Positions 1 to 11,344 of a DNA stretch of 64,000 nt are shown in pieces. The translations under genes were made by a program, and so were the position numbers. Source of the DNA: Parelaphostrongylus tenuis (taxonomy: Eukaryota; Nematoda; Chromadorea; Rhabditida; Metastrongylidae); the NCBI GenBank assembly GCA_019055375.1, contig JAHQIW010001986.1:1-64000 (forward strand). Reading direction: 5' to 3'. Below the pieces are notes generated by a model. It did no database searches. It was given only the letters and a program-made list of their open reading frames with translations, and was not told where the DNA came from. Each line of letters begins with the position of its first letter. Positions within the stretch are counted from its first letter, which is position 1.

Positions 1-850
1 GAGTGACTACTGTGTGTCTGGTCTCCTGAACGTGCGCGGGGATCAATACGCAGAGAGACTGGAAGATCACTGTATTTGTATAAGCGAACGCCTAGTTTAC
101 GTAGTCAAAATCAAACAAAACAATATACTAGACGTTCAAAGGACAGTAAAATATAATAGAAAGGTTTTGAATGCTAAAGTCATTATTCTCACACTGGAGC
201 TTGAAATTTTTGCGCTAAATATTTATTCTCGAATTACTTTGAGCGAAATTCATATCTCCAATGGTGATCTGCAAGGAAAACTATTCTGTGATCACGCTTG
301 ACCTTGCGCCATACCTCAGTCGGATTACTTGTGAACTTAGCATTGTCCATTTCTGATCCATGTGAGAGGCTGTGCCGCTAATCTCCGATAGATTACTGGA
401 AGATTCGAAATCAACAGCAGCGTGAATGTGTTGTCCCTCCAGAAACTTCTAACGCATGCCTTTTTTGCTGGACATAGATCTTTTGCGGAAGTTTCAAAGT
501 CATTCGACAGCTTTGATCACGTCGATCACAATAATGTGCGTGATATCCTCAAAGACATTTCTAGTGCGCTAAAGTAAGCAAAAAATTACTTCTCTCCTGT
601 GGCACTCTTGCAGATAATATAATGGCTAATATGTTTGTTGGGGAATTCAAATTCTGTGGTGCGATGTATATTCCGTAACCTTGCAGACAAGAGGAATAAT
701 TCGTTACGACTGTGAGAAAATAGCTCTGATTTTTTTATGATCTCAATTTTCAAATGTTGACCGGCAGTAATTTTCATGGAAGTTACTGATGGCAATGTAA
801 TGCTGGTTGTTTAGTAGGTAAATATAGTTTGGGTTATGAATGTTGGCTCT
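1..850. other. Unassigned AT-rich sequence, no gene recognised
   Basis: Only short open frames occur here. One of 95 codons at 14-301 begins with GTG and resembles nothing I know. Another at about 460-575 reads SFDSFDHVDHNNV, faintly like reverse-transcriptase motif A, but no neighbouring motif supports that. No splice-flanked exon is convincing. Confidence 0.3.
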
Positions 851-854
851 GTCA

Positions 855-1880
855 ACACCTATACGAGCCGCATAATAGAAAGCCTCTTCCTACTAACTCT
901 AGAGTCTTCTATTTTAGCCGCTTTCGCCTGGAAAATGCGATTTTTGCGAAAACATTGACGTTATTTTTACCAATGTTGACTTTTCAAGGTCTCTTTGGCG
1001 ACATTTCATCTCGTCGTGAGATAAATGTTCAGTTCATTTGAATCTAATTATGTAACTGCCAACGAAGCCTGATGCAAAGTTGAAACAATCAGCTAACTAT
1101 TGGGAAAATGCGCATTGGGAAGGGATTTCTTAATAATTAAGCTAATAGTGAATTTGAATCTATTGGACGACTACTAATAGTTTACTTGTAGGTTGGAAGT
1201 ATTTTATGTTGATTGTGCCAAGAATGAAATTTGTGCGAGGAGAATTCGTGTTAAAAGTAGGGAATCTAGCTCAGCTGAGATTTCCATAGAGTTTGTTCAT
1301 CACTAATCTACCCTTTCATGGCTATACGATTTCCTTATAGTCGAAATTTTACTACTCAAAGCCAAGAAATCCGCTGTGATGTTAGGGCGAAAAACTTTGG
1401 AGCAGAAGCGTAATCTTTTTCAATATGCCTGATAGAAGCCAAGCCTAGTACTGAAAGTCTCATTTATTCAGCTACCGCGTTATTACTATATGTTTAAGTC
1501 TAAGTCTTTTCGGAAAAAGCTAAGGAAACAGCAGCGCATCTTACAGAATATAAGTGCATTCCAGATAATTCGATCTGCAAGATTTTCTCACTCAGCTCCG
1601 CGTTATTTTTTTCTGAAAATTCTTTTGTCCAAGTGCACATAGTGATTTTCTGACTATTCTAGCGGCAGTGAAAATCGTTCGCAGGTGTGCTAAGGTCTCG
1701 GTTACATCCAGCTCATCAAACTTTACCTCAGTTCTCTTTGCGTTGGAGGTTTGGCACTGTCTTGCTGAAACAGAGCGGGCTTTTGGCGAACCACTATCGG
1801 GTACTTCGCCCACAACACATCGTAGACCCGAACTAGCTGCTCGCTGTTGAGTTAAGCATTGATGGCGCAACAATTCGGCT
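855..1880 (-). mobile_element. Mariner-like DNA transposon remnant, copy 1
   Basis: About 1 kb is shared at high similarity with 19148-20155 in the same orientation. It starts near the shared block containing ATAATAGAA and ends in the transposase-coding part. The coding part lies on the minus strand between about 1600 and 1870. The low-coordinate 700 bp is shared by the two copies but has no recognisable coding. No clear terminal inverted repeat was found, so the ends are approximate. Confidence 0.7.
1600..1870 (-). pseudogene. Mariner transposase C-terminal fragment (copy 1)
   Basis: Read on the minus strand across two frames, the sequence shows LFQQDSAKP followed by NAKRT and KFDELDVTETLAH. 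This is the pattern of the second catalytic Asp block of mariner transposases (consensus HDNA.PH) and the start of the region before SPDLAPSDYH. Frameshifts and an Asn-to-Ser change in the QDNAK-type motif show it is dead. The N-terminal DNA-binding half is missing. Family assignment rests on these motifs alone. Confidence 0.65.
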
Positions 1881-1904
1881 CAAGTTTGAAATACAGGATG
1901 TCGG

Positions 1905-2045
1905 ATATTGAAGATCAAAAGTGATGTGCAAGACTTTCACATTAGGCGGCACTAAAATCCGCACTTCACTCTTTCCGGGAGCCCGTGCTTTACATTACTG
2001 ACGCGCATTTTCTACAGCACTCTTTCTACACTACAGCGCATCTAT
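1905..2045 (-). repeat. SINE A copy (tRNA-headed), minus strand
   Basis: The reverse complement contains the tRNA-like block with GCTCCCGGAAAGAGTGAAG, the box-B-like stretch and a GTCTTGCACATCAC tail, matching the complete copy at 13346. It abuts mariner copy 1. The centre has diverged and box B is weak (GGATTTTAGTGCC). Confidence 0.65.
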
Positions 2046-2059
2046 CAACCAAAGGTGAC

Positions 2060-2640
2060 ACAAAATACTCCGAGTCTGGAGCCACTACAGTCGCCACCAA
2101 ATTCAGCGAGCACTGCTGTGGCACAAAAGCCACCGGAGCGGAGAGGTGGCACGAGGTTCTTGGCATGGCTTCTTCCTCGTCCAATATCTTTCTCCAATAT
2201 CTAGTTGCATTGAGAGTTATATGTGACTCGACGTAGTTTTTGTAATAATTATATTACTCCTTTCCGGGGTCCTCAAACTCTTAACGCGACAAGGCAAAAG
2301 TGACAGCGACGATCATCCCGTCGTAATAACTCGAAATCGGATTGAATCGTCTTGAGTTCATCTGTATATAAACATGTGTATATTGTGGCCGTTTATGATC
2401 GAATTTCTGTTCTGACTGGATTAATCGAGATGCTTCTGGTGTATACTATGACTGAAGCTGGAAATTTGCTTTGCTGAAAGTATGTTCCAAATTGGCACTT
2501 CTATGTGCGTTATAGGTGTTTACTATGTGTTAGAATTCTGCTCAATATAGTGCACATCGGAGAAAAGAGCCCGCATCGATGGTTACTGAAACGTATCCTC
2601 TGATATTCAGTGCTTGAATTGCTTACAGATATAACGAAAG
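2060..2640. other. Intervening sequence without a recognised gene
   Basis: GC content is slightly raised near 2060-2180. There is an 83-codon open frame at 1985-2236 that I do not recognise and that overlaps the SINE. Nothing else is identifiable. Confidence 0.3.
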
Positions 2641-3174
2641 TATGAGTAGTTGTAGTGGTCACGAGCGCTGCAGAAGCAGGGAGCTCACTCCTGAATCCAC
2701 CTGCGTCTGCAAGCATACGGTCGCTTATGATTCGCGTTTATTCCCCTATCCACCGCATGGAGACGCGCCACGTGTCCTCGTGACTAGCAGGGCAGGATCC
2801 CTGAAAGAGGGAGCTCGGTGGTGAGGCAGCGCCGACTTGACATAACTCCATTTCTACGCGACAAGTCCTCCAAAAGCCTGCAATCAAGCGGCTGGGAAGT
2901 ACATGGGAGGTGGTTAGGAGTTGCTTTGAACAGATAATCTCCTCCCGCTCCTCCGAGAGAGACTGGCAAGCTGCTCGTGATTACCCAGCTTCCAGGTTTA
3001 AAGCCTGGCAGGCTATACATTGGGTATCAAAATGCCAAAAACGGTAACAAATATGGGCCTCATTCCCCTGACCCCGAAAGAGCCCCTGGTACGGCAGCGC
3101 CAGGTAGGACGAGTACGGAGAGGCTGCTGAAATTTCAGAGCCAAACTAGACTGCCAAGATCGAAACGGACTAAA

Positions 3175-3725
3175 ATGACGATCTATACCTTCAATGCAAG
3201 AACCCTTGCTCACGAATCCGCTGTAGAAGATCTATTGAGTCAAACAAGAAGGATGAAGTACGACGTCATTGGCCTGGCTGAGACGAGAAGGCGCCATTTT
3301 GTCACGCTGTTAGTGACAACGGAGAAGAACTGTTCCTTGGAACATGCGATAGCAGAGGTGTCGGCGGCGTTGAAGTCCTCGCCAAATAGTATTTGACCGT
3401 TAACATCGATTCGTTTGAACAACTCGCAACCCTTATCGGACGGTCGCGGTTGAAACGATGCTGTTCTATGCCGGCTTTGACCATCTTCGTTGCTTACGCA
3501 CCAATATCAAGCTATGACGAAGGTGAAATCAAAGCTTTCTATATGGACCCTCGAAAAATTCTTCAGAGAAGATCATGCATTCTTCAAGGCCATTGTCGGA
3601 GATTTTAATGCAAAAATCAAACCTAGAAGAACGTCTGAAAAACGACACAGTAAGGTCCACGGAATAAAATGGAATGAGCAGGGTGAGAGGCTTTCTGAGT
3701 TTATCATGACGACCCAAACCTATCC
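3175..3725 (+). pseudogene. RTE endonuclease domain, frameshifted
   Basis: The domain starts with MTIYTFNARTL, then YDVIGLAETRRR, the substrate-binding Glu block of exonuclease-endonuclease-phosphatase enzymes. After a frame change come VLAK and a stop, TIFVAYAPISSYD, and then VGDFNAKI, the catalytic D-x-N block. The active protein would nick target DNA so that reverse transcription can start there. At least three frame changes and one stop (near 3394) occur, so it cannot be made as one protein. Confidence 0.88.
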
Positions 3726-3799
3726 TTAGTAACTCACAGTTTCAAAAGCCTCACTCTTAGCAGTGGACGTGGGAGTCTCCCAATGAGGAGCACCATAAC

Positions 3800-4520
3800 G
3801 GAACAGACCACACCTTGTGAATCGAAGATTTTGCTTGACCGATGTCGCTGTTGTTCCTAAGTTCTACATGAGATCAGACCATCGCCTCCTTCGCGCAAAG
3901 TTCTGTTTTTCGCGGAGAGGAGAGAAAGGCGCTAAATACAAACAACGAAGTCCAAGAACTACCATAAAAAGGGATATATTCAAATCATTAGTCGGCTCTT
4001 GGGAAGATAAGAAGATGGGACGTTGTCGACAACATCGACGAAGAATACGATCGACTTGTTGAAAATCTTCACGTTAGCTCTAACAAAGCCGAGAGTCCTA
4101 AGAGACGCTTGTCTTCGAAGACGCTCGAGCTGATACGTCAACGAGGAATCGCTCGAGCTACAGGCAACCAAAACCTTACGTCTGAACTTGCGAAACGCTG
4201 AAGAGAAGCGACTAAAGAAGATCTCAAAGGAATACGAGCAGCAGTTATTGCAGAAGCTGCCGAAGCTGGGGAGAGTATTCGAAAGCCGAGCGAGGCTCCG
4301 CCAACTATAAGACCAAGATGATTGCATTTTGATACCCTGGCGGGGCACTTACAGCTTCGAGAAAGGCTATGGAGGAAATCATCCACCAAGACTACTCGGA
4401 TCTCTTCGCTACCATGTCCTCTTACCGTCATATAAATTGAAAGAGGACGAATATGCCGTTCCACCGTTCTTCCTTCCGAAATCCGACATGCTATATCTTC
4501 GGTGAAGAATAGAACAACAC
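3800..4520 (+). pseudogene. RTE linker between endonuclease and reverse transcriptase
   Basis: Reading plus-strand frames in turn gives the end of the endonuclease domain (VNRRFCLTDVAVVPKFYMR followed by SDHRLLRAKF, the SDH catalytic block), then basic and alanine-rich helices up to the reverse transcriptase. The SDH triad is preserved. Several frameshifts lie between 4000 and 4500. Confidence 0.75.
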
Positions 4521-5610
4521 CGGTCCAGACAGGATTAGACCAGAACACCTGAAGAACCTGCCCTCAGTTCTCATCAACACCCTGGCTCGGCTCTTCACTC
4601 GCTACCTGTCAAAATGCAAGATCCCTATTCAATGGAAAACCAGCAACACCGTATTGTTGTTCAACAAGGGAGACCTTCACGACATAGGCAATTATCGCCC
4701 AGTCTGCTTGCTGTCCGTTGTCTATAAACTCTTTACTCGAGTCATCCTAAACAGGATTGACAGAACACTGGACGAAGGGCAGCCATGCGAATAAGCAGGG
4801 TTTCGAAAAGGATTTAGTACCATAGACCACACTCACACGATTACAAGACTCATTGAAGTTTCACGACAGTACAAAGAACTACTCTGTCTCACTTTCATGG
4901 ATCAGAAGAAAGCCTTTGATTCAAAGGAAACAGAAGCGGTTATAGATGCTCTGGATAACCAGGGCACCTACTCGGTTAATGATCCTTCGTGAGTTTTACA
5001 AATATTTCACGACCGGATATCTCCATTCTACAACATTATCACCATTGACGTTAAAAGGGGGTTTCGACAAGGCGATAAAATTTCGCCAAAACTATTCACT
5101 GCCACCCTACAAAATGTCATGCGGGCATTAGAATGAAAAGATATGGGAGTGAAATTTACGGTCGACAATTAAACCATCCTCGATTGCTGACAATATCGTT
5201 CTCATAACATCAAACATCAGCCAAGCGGAACGAATTTTGACCGATTTCAATAATGCCTGTGGAAAGATTGGTTTTCAACTAGATCTAACAAAAACAATGT
5301 TTATGAAGAACGGATGGGTTTCGAATGCCCCATTCACGCTCAACGGAACGACAATCTCCGAATGCTCCAGTTACGTCTATTTAGGTCGGGAAATCAACAT
5401 GATAAACGACCTAACTCCAGAGTTGAGCAGGAGGAAACGAGGGGCTTGGGGAACGTTCGAGAGCATCGAAGTTGTAGTGAAGAGGACAATGAACATTCGA
5501 CTTCGTGCCCACCTTTTTGACTTTACAATTATCTCTGCCCTAACGTATGCAGCAAAAACCTGGTCACCACGGAAGCAGGATGAAAGATCACTTAGAGTTA
5601 TCGAACGCAA
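4520..5610 (+). pseudogene. RTE reverse transcriptase domain, frameshifted, active site lost
   Basis: Recognisable fingers and palm blocks: NYRPVCLLSVVYKLFTRV near 4690-4740, AGFRKGFST near 4795, motif A FMDQKKAFDS near 4895-4925, and a GFRQGDKISPKLFTATL-like block near 5065-5110. The [FY]xDD box near 5185-5200 reads IADN, so one metal-binding Asp is gone. Downstream thumb-like sequence is open at 5237-5614 with the phrase SSYVYLGREI. An in-frame stop precedes AGFRKGF (near 4793), and several frame changes occur. It is a dead copy; the family is RTE on motif order and wording. Confidence 0.9.
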
Positions 5611-5619
5611 TTAGATCTA

Positions 5620-6026
5620 ACAAAAGCAATGTTCATGAGGAACGAAAGGTCGATGCTAGGAGTATCCCGTATCCGCAAATGAGAGAAAGGATCCGAAGTT
5701 CCGACGTACGTGAACGATCGAAAATCAGAGACACCGTCCTACACGCCAGGATATCGAAAATAAGGTGGGCCGGACACGTGATGCGCTTCAACGACAATCG
5801 ATGGAAGAGAGCCGTTACCGACTGGATTCCTCTGGACGTCAAGCGCTCTAAAGGAAGACCGCTGACCCGTTGGTCCGATTTCTTCATGAAAGCGATAGGA
5901 GAAAAACATGATGCTCAGCGAATCCCTAGAGCAAGGAGGACCCACTGGACTGCTCTTGCACGCGATGAGGAAAAATGGAAGAGTTGCTGGTACCCGCTCG
6001 AGTCACTCGATGATCAACGGGATGAC
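5620..6026 (+). pseudogene. RTE C-terminal domain
   Basis: The frame at 5547-6032 carries KIRWAGHVMRFNDNRW, the conserved tail block of RTE-like polymerases, followed by WIPLDVKRSKGRPLTRW and a stop just before the 3' tandem repeat. It is joined to the reverse transcriptase by a frameshift near 5610. The same tail occurs on the minus strand at 7925-8262. Confidence 0.88.
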
Positions 6027-6095
6027 AGGTGATACAGGTGATATATATGTATACATATATGTATATACATATATATATTGCATATATACATGATG
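6020..6095 (+). repeat. RTE 3' tandem repeat grading into a TA/TG microsatellite
   Basis: Two copies of GACAGGTGATACAGGTGATA-type units are followed by alternating ATATGTATAC for about 50 bp. The truncated copy at 7925 ends in the same CAGGTGACAGGTG unit, so this is the element terminus. Confidence 0.75.
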
Positions 6096-6099
6096 GAAT

Positions 6100-7360
6100 A
6101 AGCAAAGAATTTCAAATTCTTGGGCGATGCTCATTACAGATTAATAGAGTGCTATCAGCGTCGATAGATAGACGATCATTCCAATTGATTCCTAAATTAC
6201 GTTACGGCTTGATGCTATTAAGCAAATGTGTTGATGAGCTCGCTGATAGTCTCTTTTTTTTTGTTCAAATTTGGAGATCTTGTATTTCGAATTATGGGCT
6301 GATCAACAGAATGTGTTTTTCACTCCTTATCTACTGGGAGTTTTCTACTATTACTTTTCATAAGGAATAAATTGTCAAGGGCACTCGCTGTAGCTATTGG
6401 ATACATGCAAGGTAACGACGTTTTCGTGTTGATGCTGCATATTGGCCAGCCAATCCTCCGTCTTACGATTTAAAATTATTGCTTTGATTGATGAGAACCA
6501 ATGTGTGACTTTACTCCACCTCTATTGATTGAAGTCGTCCTGTCTGTGCAGAATCTCTCTGAGTACCTGTTTTTTGTCGTCTCTCCAAGTGATTGAGATC
6601 TTCCTTTTCTGTCTGAAAAATTCTGTTTGCATCCTCGAAAAATGAAAGGTGAATGTAGATTAGTAGTCAGTACTCACTTTTAGGCTAAGCTATTCTCTCA
6701 GAATTGGCCTTCTATTCTGCGAACAGTTAATTTGGAAGAGTGCCTAAAAACGTTCAAGTAACCTTGGACAAATGGTTTCAAATTTATTTTGAAGGTCCCC
6801 GTGTGTATAAAACGATACACGCCGTTTCGAAAATGTTGACGAGAATAAATACATTGTAGAGAGAATGCTATTGAATACCAAACACTATGAACTTCTTATG
6901 AATAATCATAAGCCGCTAGTTCCCGTCTTCACATACAAATAAACACGGCGATCGGCAATGGATATGAACATAAATGCATTTTCATAGCTGACTTTGAAAG
7001 TAGATAAGCAAATAACTAGGATTTCTCATTTTAGCCTTTCTCTAGTAGCGTTATGTTAATACAACTGTACACAGATGATTACTGAATAATATGTATAAAC
7101 CGAAATTTCATGCGAGAGTTGAGCTCGCGATTACCCATACCGAAGTTGGCCTGCTACCACTACACCACCGACACTGTCGTTCTTGCTACCACTCTTCGAT
7201 ATGAAGCACCTCACCTGTCAGTAAGCCACCCTTAACCGGTTTTCTAATTGACAAACAATTTAATCATATGATTGAAACACCGGATTCATTGAGAATAAAG
7301 GGTGAAGCTTTAGGCGATGATCAATTTTTAAGGGATGTGCCATGCAGTCGTGTTTGATTT
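6100..7360. other. Gene-free AT-rich stretch
   Basis: No frame longer than about 65 codons after 6370 and no convincing exon. The 113-codon frame at 6029-6370 starts inside the microsatellite and is probably chance. Confidence 0.3.
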
Positions 7361-7361
7361 T

Positions 7362-7592
7362 CAACTTTGCTTGAGGTGATTGAACCCATACCTGGCCTCT
7401 ACAGTGGCTCACGGTGGTCTCCTGCTGTGTCGAGTCAGCGCTTTTTATCTTCCTATACAAGCCCGGGACCAGTCTGGTGTCATTTTACCGAACCCCGTAG
7501 GGGCGGATGGCTTGAAAGCGAAATCGAACCGTCTACCTTGCCCGTAGCGCATAACACCTCTAACCACTGCGGCATATGCGCTCTTCACAAGA
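7362..7592 (-). repeat. SINE B copy, minus strand
   Basis: The reverse complement begins with a tRNA-like head (ATGCCGCAGTGGTTAGAGGT, matching the RNA polymerase III box A consensus TGGCNNAGTGG) and a box-B-like GGTTCGATTTC, and ends AGGCCAGGTATGGGTTCAAT followed by CACCTCAA. The same layout recurs at 8385, 12793, 36290, 44330 and 53329. Length is about 230 bp. Confidence 0.8.
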
Positions 7593-7920
7593 AGCGTGGC
7601 ATTGAAAAATTTTAACCGAGCAAGAGAACGCTAGATGCTGAACGGCAAGCTGGGAAAGTATGTAATCTTAGCAGTTATGAAGCGGTTAATTCAAATATTT
7701 TGAATTTGTTCACTGGCATTAATTGTTTCATAGTATAATTCGTCTTGTTTTATTTTATTAATTTTATTTTATTTTGTTCAATGATGTGATCGGACTTTCT
7801 TTTTTATCGTCTTCGCTGAAAAAAATTCCTTCTACTCAATCATATGACAATTTGGTGTGATTTTTGTCGTTTATAATCTGTGGATTTACACAAACATTTT
7901 CTCAACTCCTAAATTTTGAT
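7593..7920. other. T-rich spacer
   Basis: Contains a TTTTATTTTATT-type run near 7745-7780. No gene or repeat family recognised. Confidence 0.3.
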
Positions 7921-7924
7921 GCCT

Positions 7925-8262
7925 ACTGTTTTCTGCTATTCACCTGTCACCTGTCGTCCTGCTGATCGTCGAGTGACTCGAGCGGGTACCAGCAACTCTT
8001 CCATTTTTCCTATCGCGTGCAAGAGAAGCCCAGTGGGCCCTCCTTGCTCTAGGAATTCGCTGAGCATCATACCTTTCTTCCATCGCTTTCGTGAAGAAAT
8101 CGGACCAACGGGTCAGCGGTCTTCCTTTAGAGCGCTTGACGTCCCGAGGAATCCAGTCGGTAACGGCTCTCGTCCATCGGTTGTCGTTGAAGCGCATCAC
8201 GTGTCCGGCCCACCTTATTTTCGATATCCTGGCGTGTAGAACGGCGTCTCTGATTTTCGATC
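7925..8262 (-). pseudogene. RTE 3'-end fragment, minus strand
   Basis: The minus-strand frame 7940-8284 carries KIRWAGHVMRFNDNRW, WIPRDVKRSKGRPLTRW and a terminal ARDRKNGR block, followed on that strand by the CAGGTGACAGGTG terminus. This is a 5'-truncated insertion, the usual result of incomplete target-primed reverse transcription. It is open over more than 100 codons, so it looks younger than the longer copy at 2640. Confidence 0.9.
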
Positions 8263-8384
8263 GTTGACAGTTTCTGCTATTCACTACTTATTATATTTGA
8301 TAAATTGTTCTTTGTCTTACGAATTAGATAGAGTAGAGTTTTTGTTATTTAACATGATGGTTTTTCATATCGTATTCACTTTCA

Positions 8385-8685
8385 ATGAGAGCGCATGTGG
8401 CGCAGTGGTTAGAGGTGCAGTGCGTCGCACAAGACGTCAATGGATCGATTTCGCGCTCATAGCTCACCAAGCCATCCATCCCCCCGTGGTCGGTAAATTC
8501 ATACCACACTGATCTCAGACATGTCTGGGAGGGTAAACAGAACTGAATTGATACACGGGAGGCCACCGCGAGTCTTTGTAATTGTGAAGGCCAGATATGC
8601 ATTAAGTCACCTCAAACGAAGAAAACTGAAGACGAATGCACGGCGCATCCACCACGGATTAATCAATGCCAAAAGCTTTATCCCT
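8385..8685 (+). repeat. SINE B copy, plus strand
   Basis: Starts at GCGCATGTGGCGCAGTGGTT, a perfect match to box A TGGCNNAGTGG, with GGATCGATTTC as degenerate box B. The body contains AGCTCACCAAGCCATCCATC and ends GGCCAGATATGCATTAAGTC then ACCTCAAA. The block CCACGGATTAATCAATGCC at 8655 is also seen in the copy near 36470 and belongs to the family's 3' region. Confidence 0.82.
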
Positions 8686-8884
8686 TATCCTTTCTATTCG
8701 CTTTCAAATTTTTTCTACCAGTTAATTGATTTTTATGGACATTTTATATTAGTAATACTGATTTACTAGTGTTAGAATAATAGTAATATATAGCATCAAT
8801 GTTTGTATTATTTTATACTATTCATATTATTTAAATTATACTATAGTATTTATTATATTTTTCACTTCGTTTTCATCTTACTGA

Positions 8885-9125
8885 CCCGCCTTCAAAAAGT
8901 TTCCTATTTTTACTGTGCGGGTCCCAGTGCTTCTAACAATCAATTCGTTTAGCGGCGTAGAATACTGGATGAGCACGTCAACTTGCACTCTCGATGATAG
9001 TCCGGCCGTGGTTCTATAGGGCGTTCCTTGCAGACTACCGGAGAGAGTTGGAGTAAGGGAGGGTGAAGGGCGGGGGGTAGGCTTCTGCCTCACACGCGCC
9101 GCGACGAGCATCATAACAACTCGTA
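8885..9125 (-). repeat. SINE C copy, minus strand
   Basis: The reverse complement carries TTGTTATGATGCTCGTCGCG near the head, a GGGGG-rich centre, CCAGTATTCTACGCCGCTAA and a tail resembling AAAAATAGGAAAC. Matches copies at 32405, 38775, 54045 and 59805. The head (GGCCGAGTGG-like in better copies) suggests a class II tRNA such as tRNA-Ser as source; that is inference. Confidence 0.78.
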
Positions 9126-9244
9126 CACTTATTAATCTCGAATGTGTAATAACTTCCTTAGAAGTCTCGTCCAGCAACGTCTGATAAAATTACCTTTAGT
9201 TGAACAAGGAATTCTGAAAATTTTTGAATTTTTGTTTTTATGCG

Positions 9245-9540
9245 CAAGTTAACAACAACAACTTTTCTTCAAACTATAGACTACCATTGAGAGCTCAAGC
9301 GTTTCCTAACGAGGCTTTCTTGGAAAAAAATCAGTGGGTGCAAATTGCTGAGAACTGTTCGCTGTGAAATACCAAGCTCTTCAGCCAAATCACGAGTGCG
9401 CGAGAAAGGCTTGCCATCTAAAGCGGCGTGAAAGTCACTTCATCCAAAACACATGGCCGGCCTGAACGAGGCATGTTTTCGAGATCAAAATCTTTGATTC
9501 GCTAAAACCATCTGCTCACAGCCTATTTTATCACCGTATA
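9245..9540 (-). pseudogene. Mariner transposase N-terminal fragment
   Basis: On the minus strand, near 9480-9500, the frame reads DFDLENMPRSGRPCVLDE, the conserved block linking the two helix-turn-helix motifs of mariner transposases. It continues TRDLAEELGISQRTVLSNLH, the second helix-turn-helix. Stops and frame changes separate the pieces, and the catalytic domain is absent. It belongs to a different mariner subgroup, or a different part, from the 855 and 19148 copies. Confidence 0.82.
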
Positions 9541-9544
9541 GCAC

Positions 9545-10640
9545 CTCTCCTGTTTTTTTTTTGCATTGCCATATCAACATTTTTCCCCATTCTTTTATTA
9601 ACGTTTTCCTTTCTTCCATTTTCTTTTCCACTTACATAGTTCCTCTTTATGTGATGTGCTGGTTTTCTGCAGTTGAGGACCTCGCACAATTTCCTTCGTT
9701 TTCTCGTTATCAAGTAAGTATACAGGAGAAGCTGAAGAATTAGTCATATTCTGCTTGAGTGCAATGCAAGCATTATATGTGAAAGTCACCTTTCTTTTCA
9801 AATGATATTTTTCAATCCGAAAGATCAATTGAATTAGTAACCCAAGTACGGCGTCTATCAAAATTTGAATAAGATTTGTCCTCGTTCTTATGGAGAGGGC
9901 GCTATGACCATAACGATTCGCTTTTACCAGCCCAGACTGACGAGAGCAGATATTACGTGCAATAACAGCGCGGTTTCACAAGTGGAGTAATGCTGGAATA
10001 CACCTGCGAATACGTCACCACCTAAATAGTCGTGCCATTTCGGAGTTTTCTCAGCAGTAGACCAATGGCCTTGTGGATTAGAGCAAACTTTCTCTTGATA
10101 AACTCGGTACTAGTTCCACATAAATAGAAAATTGAATATATAAATCGATCAACTGCACAAATATTTCAGCAATGTAAAATATTAGTAGAAAAATATATCC
10201 AATCAGATAATAAATGAGTTTAAAATTCTGAGCAAATATCTGCATTTTTGATGTAATTTCGAGTGACTTCTTAGTCCTCTTTATCATGTAGAAGTACGCA
10301 CAGGCGATGGCGGGTCGATTGACAATACTCTGAAATCTTCGAGTTACGAAAAAATACCGAAGTAGGAGTAGAGCTCCTTATAAAAATAGACCATTATGCA
10401 CTAGAAATGACTGAGATTACAGAACAACTTTCATGTTCTAGTTGGTCCAAAAAACAACCATATGGAAGGTGATGCAAGTGATATTTCTCAATAATGCATC
10501 ATTTTACCATATAGAATAGCAGGTTTGAAAAATCGGCCCCATATTAGTATCGAGATCATTGCAGTTGATAGTGTTTATCGGATCACAATATAACATATGA
10601 TCCAAGACAGACTTGTCGATCTACCACGGCCTTCTGTGTA
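9545..10640. other. Gene-free AT-rich stretch
   Basis: An 87-codon minus-strand frame (9598-9861) and a 69-codon lysine/leucine/isoleucine-rich minus-strand frame (10078-10287) are present, but neither has splice support nor a recognisable motif. Confidence 0.3.
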
Positions 10641-10643
10641 ACA

Positions 10644-11340
10644 TTGTTTTGTTATGAGTCAGAAACTTCGAGAAATAAAAGGAAAACGAAATTGGTCGAT
10701 CAGCGTTTAACTGATAGGTGGTCGATAATGGAGATTTATCACCGTTTTTGCCCCTTGTTTGCTACCCCAAGTACAACAAGCATTGAAGAAAAGGCGAGAG
10801 CGGCAGAGCAACAACTACAAGCGAATAAGATAGATATTGATATGTAAAGACGATTAGTGGAGCAGCTCGAGAATCATGTGAGAATACGTTGAGAACCGAC
10901 TTTGCTCTAATCTTGGCATTGTGAATCAATAGCAGCTTTTCCATAATCTAGCTTTTCACAAGGCTGACAAGCAAGATTTGTCAGACTAATGTTTCCATGC
11001 CTTTGTCCTACATAGAAAAGACGATTATTAGTTTTTACAACAATATTATGCTTTGTACTAGCTGATACAAACAATAACTGAACCAAACAAGGTTGTCCGC
11101 AGATAACAAACGCATGATATTGTTATCAGAGGATATCAAGTATATGAACTGACTTGTAAGTAAGGACATCGTCAGGTAAATTTCTTTGTTTGAGGAGATA
11201 CAACATTTGAGGAAATTCTACCGGAAAGACGTTAAGACGAAAATCTACAGAAAACACAATATGGATGATCGACTCGAATCAGTGACTTCGAAAGAGACAA
11301 AATGCGTCGAAACACTGGTCAAATTAGTCTTACTCAACTA
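10644..11340 (+). pseudogene. Possible decayed coiled-coil coding sequence
   Basis: The frame 10644-10847 ends EEKARAAEQQLQANKIDIDM; beyond the TAA stop the same frame continues RRLVEQLENHVRIR, which reads as one heptad-like coiled coil with a stop inserted. A further frame at about 11180-11340 is basic and charged (FEEIQHLRKFYRKDVKTKIY). I cannot name the source protein. The evidence is the amphipathic, charge-rich character and continuity across the stop, so this is tentative and could be chance. Confidence 0.3.
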
Positions 11341-11344
11341 ATTC

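Larger units (their letters stand above)
2640..6090 (+). mobile_element. RTE-type non-LTR retrotransposon, nearly full length, dead
   Basis: A single plus-strand element reads in order: GC-rich 5' leader (about 2640-3170), apurinic endonuclease domain (3175-3725), linker, reverse transcriptase (about 4520-5610), C-terminal domain (to about 6026), then a short tandem-repeat 3' end (GACAGGTGATACAGGTGATA and a TA/TG run to about 6090). A tandem 3' end instead of poly(A) is typical of RTE elements. Frameshifts and stops break the single ORF many times. Two truncated relatives lie at 7925-8262 and 14810-15090. The 5' boundary is inferred from composition only. Confidence 0.93.

Noticed and set aside
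460..575. SFDSFDHVDHNNVRDILKD as a reverse-transcriptase motif A
   Set aside because: No neighbouring polymerase motif in any frame, and the spacing of acidic residues is wrong.
6029..6370. 113-codon frame after the RTE element
   Set aside because: Its start lies inside the TA/TG microsatellite and it has no motif; likely chance.
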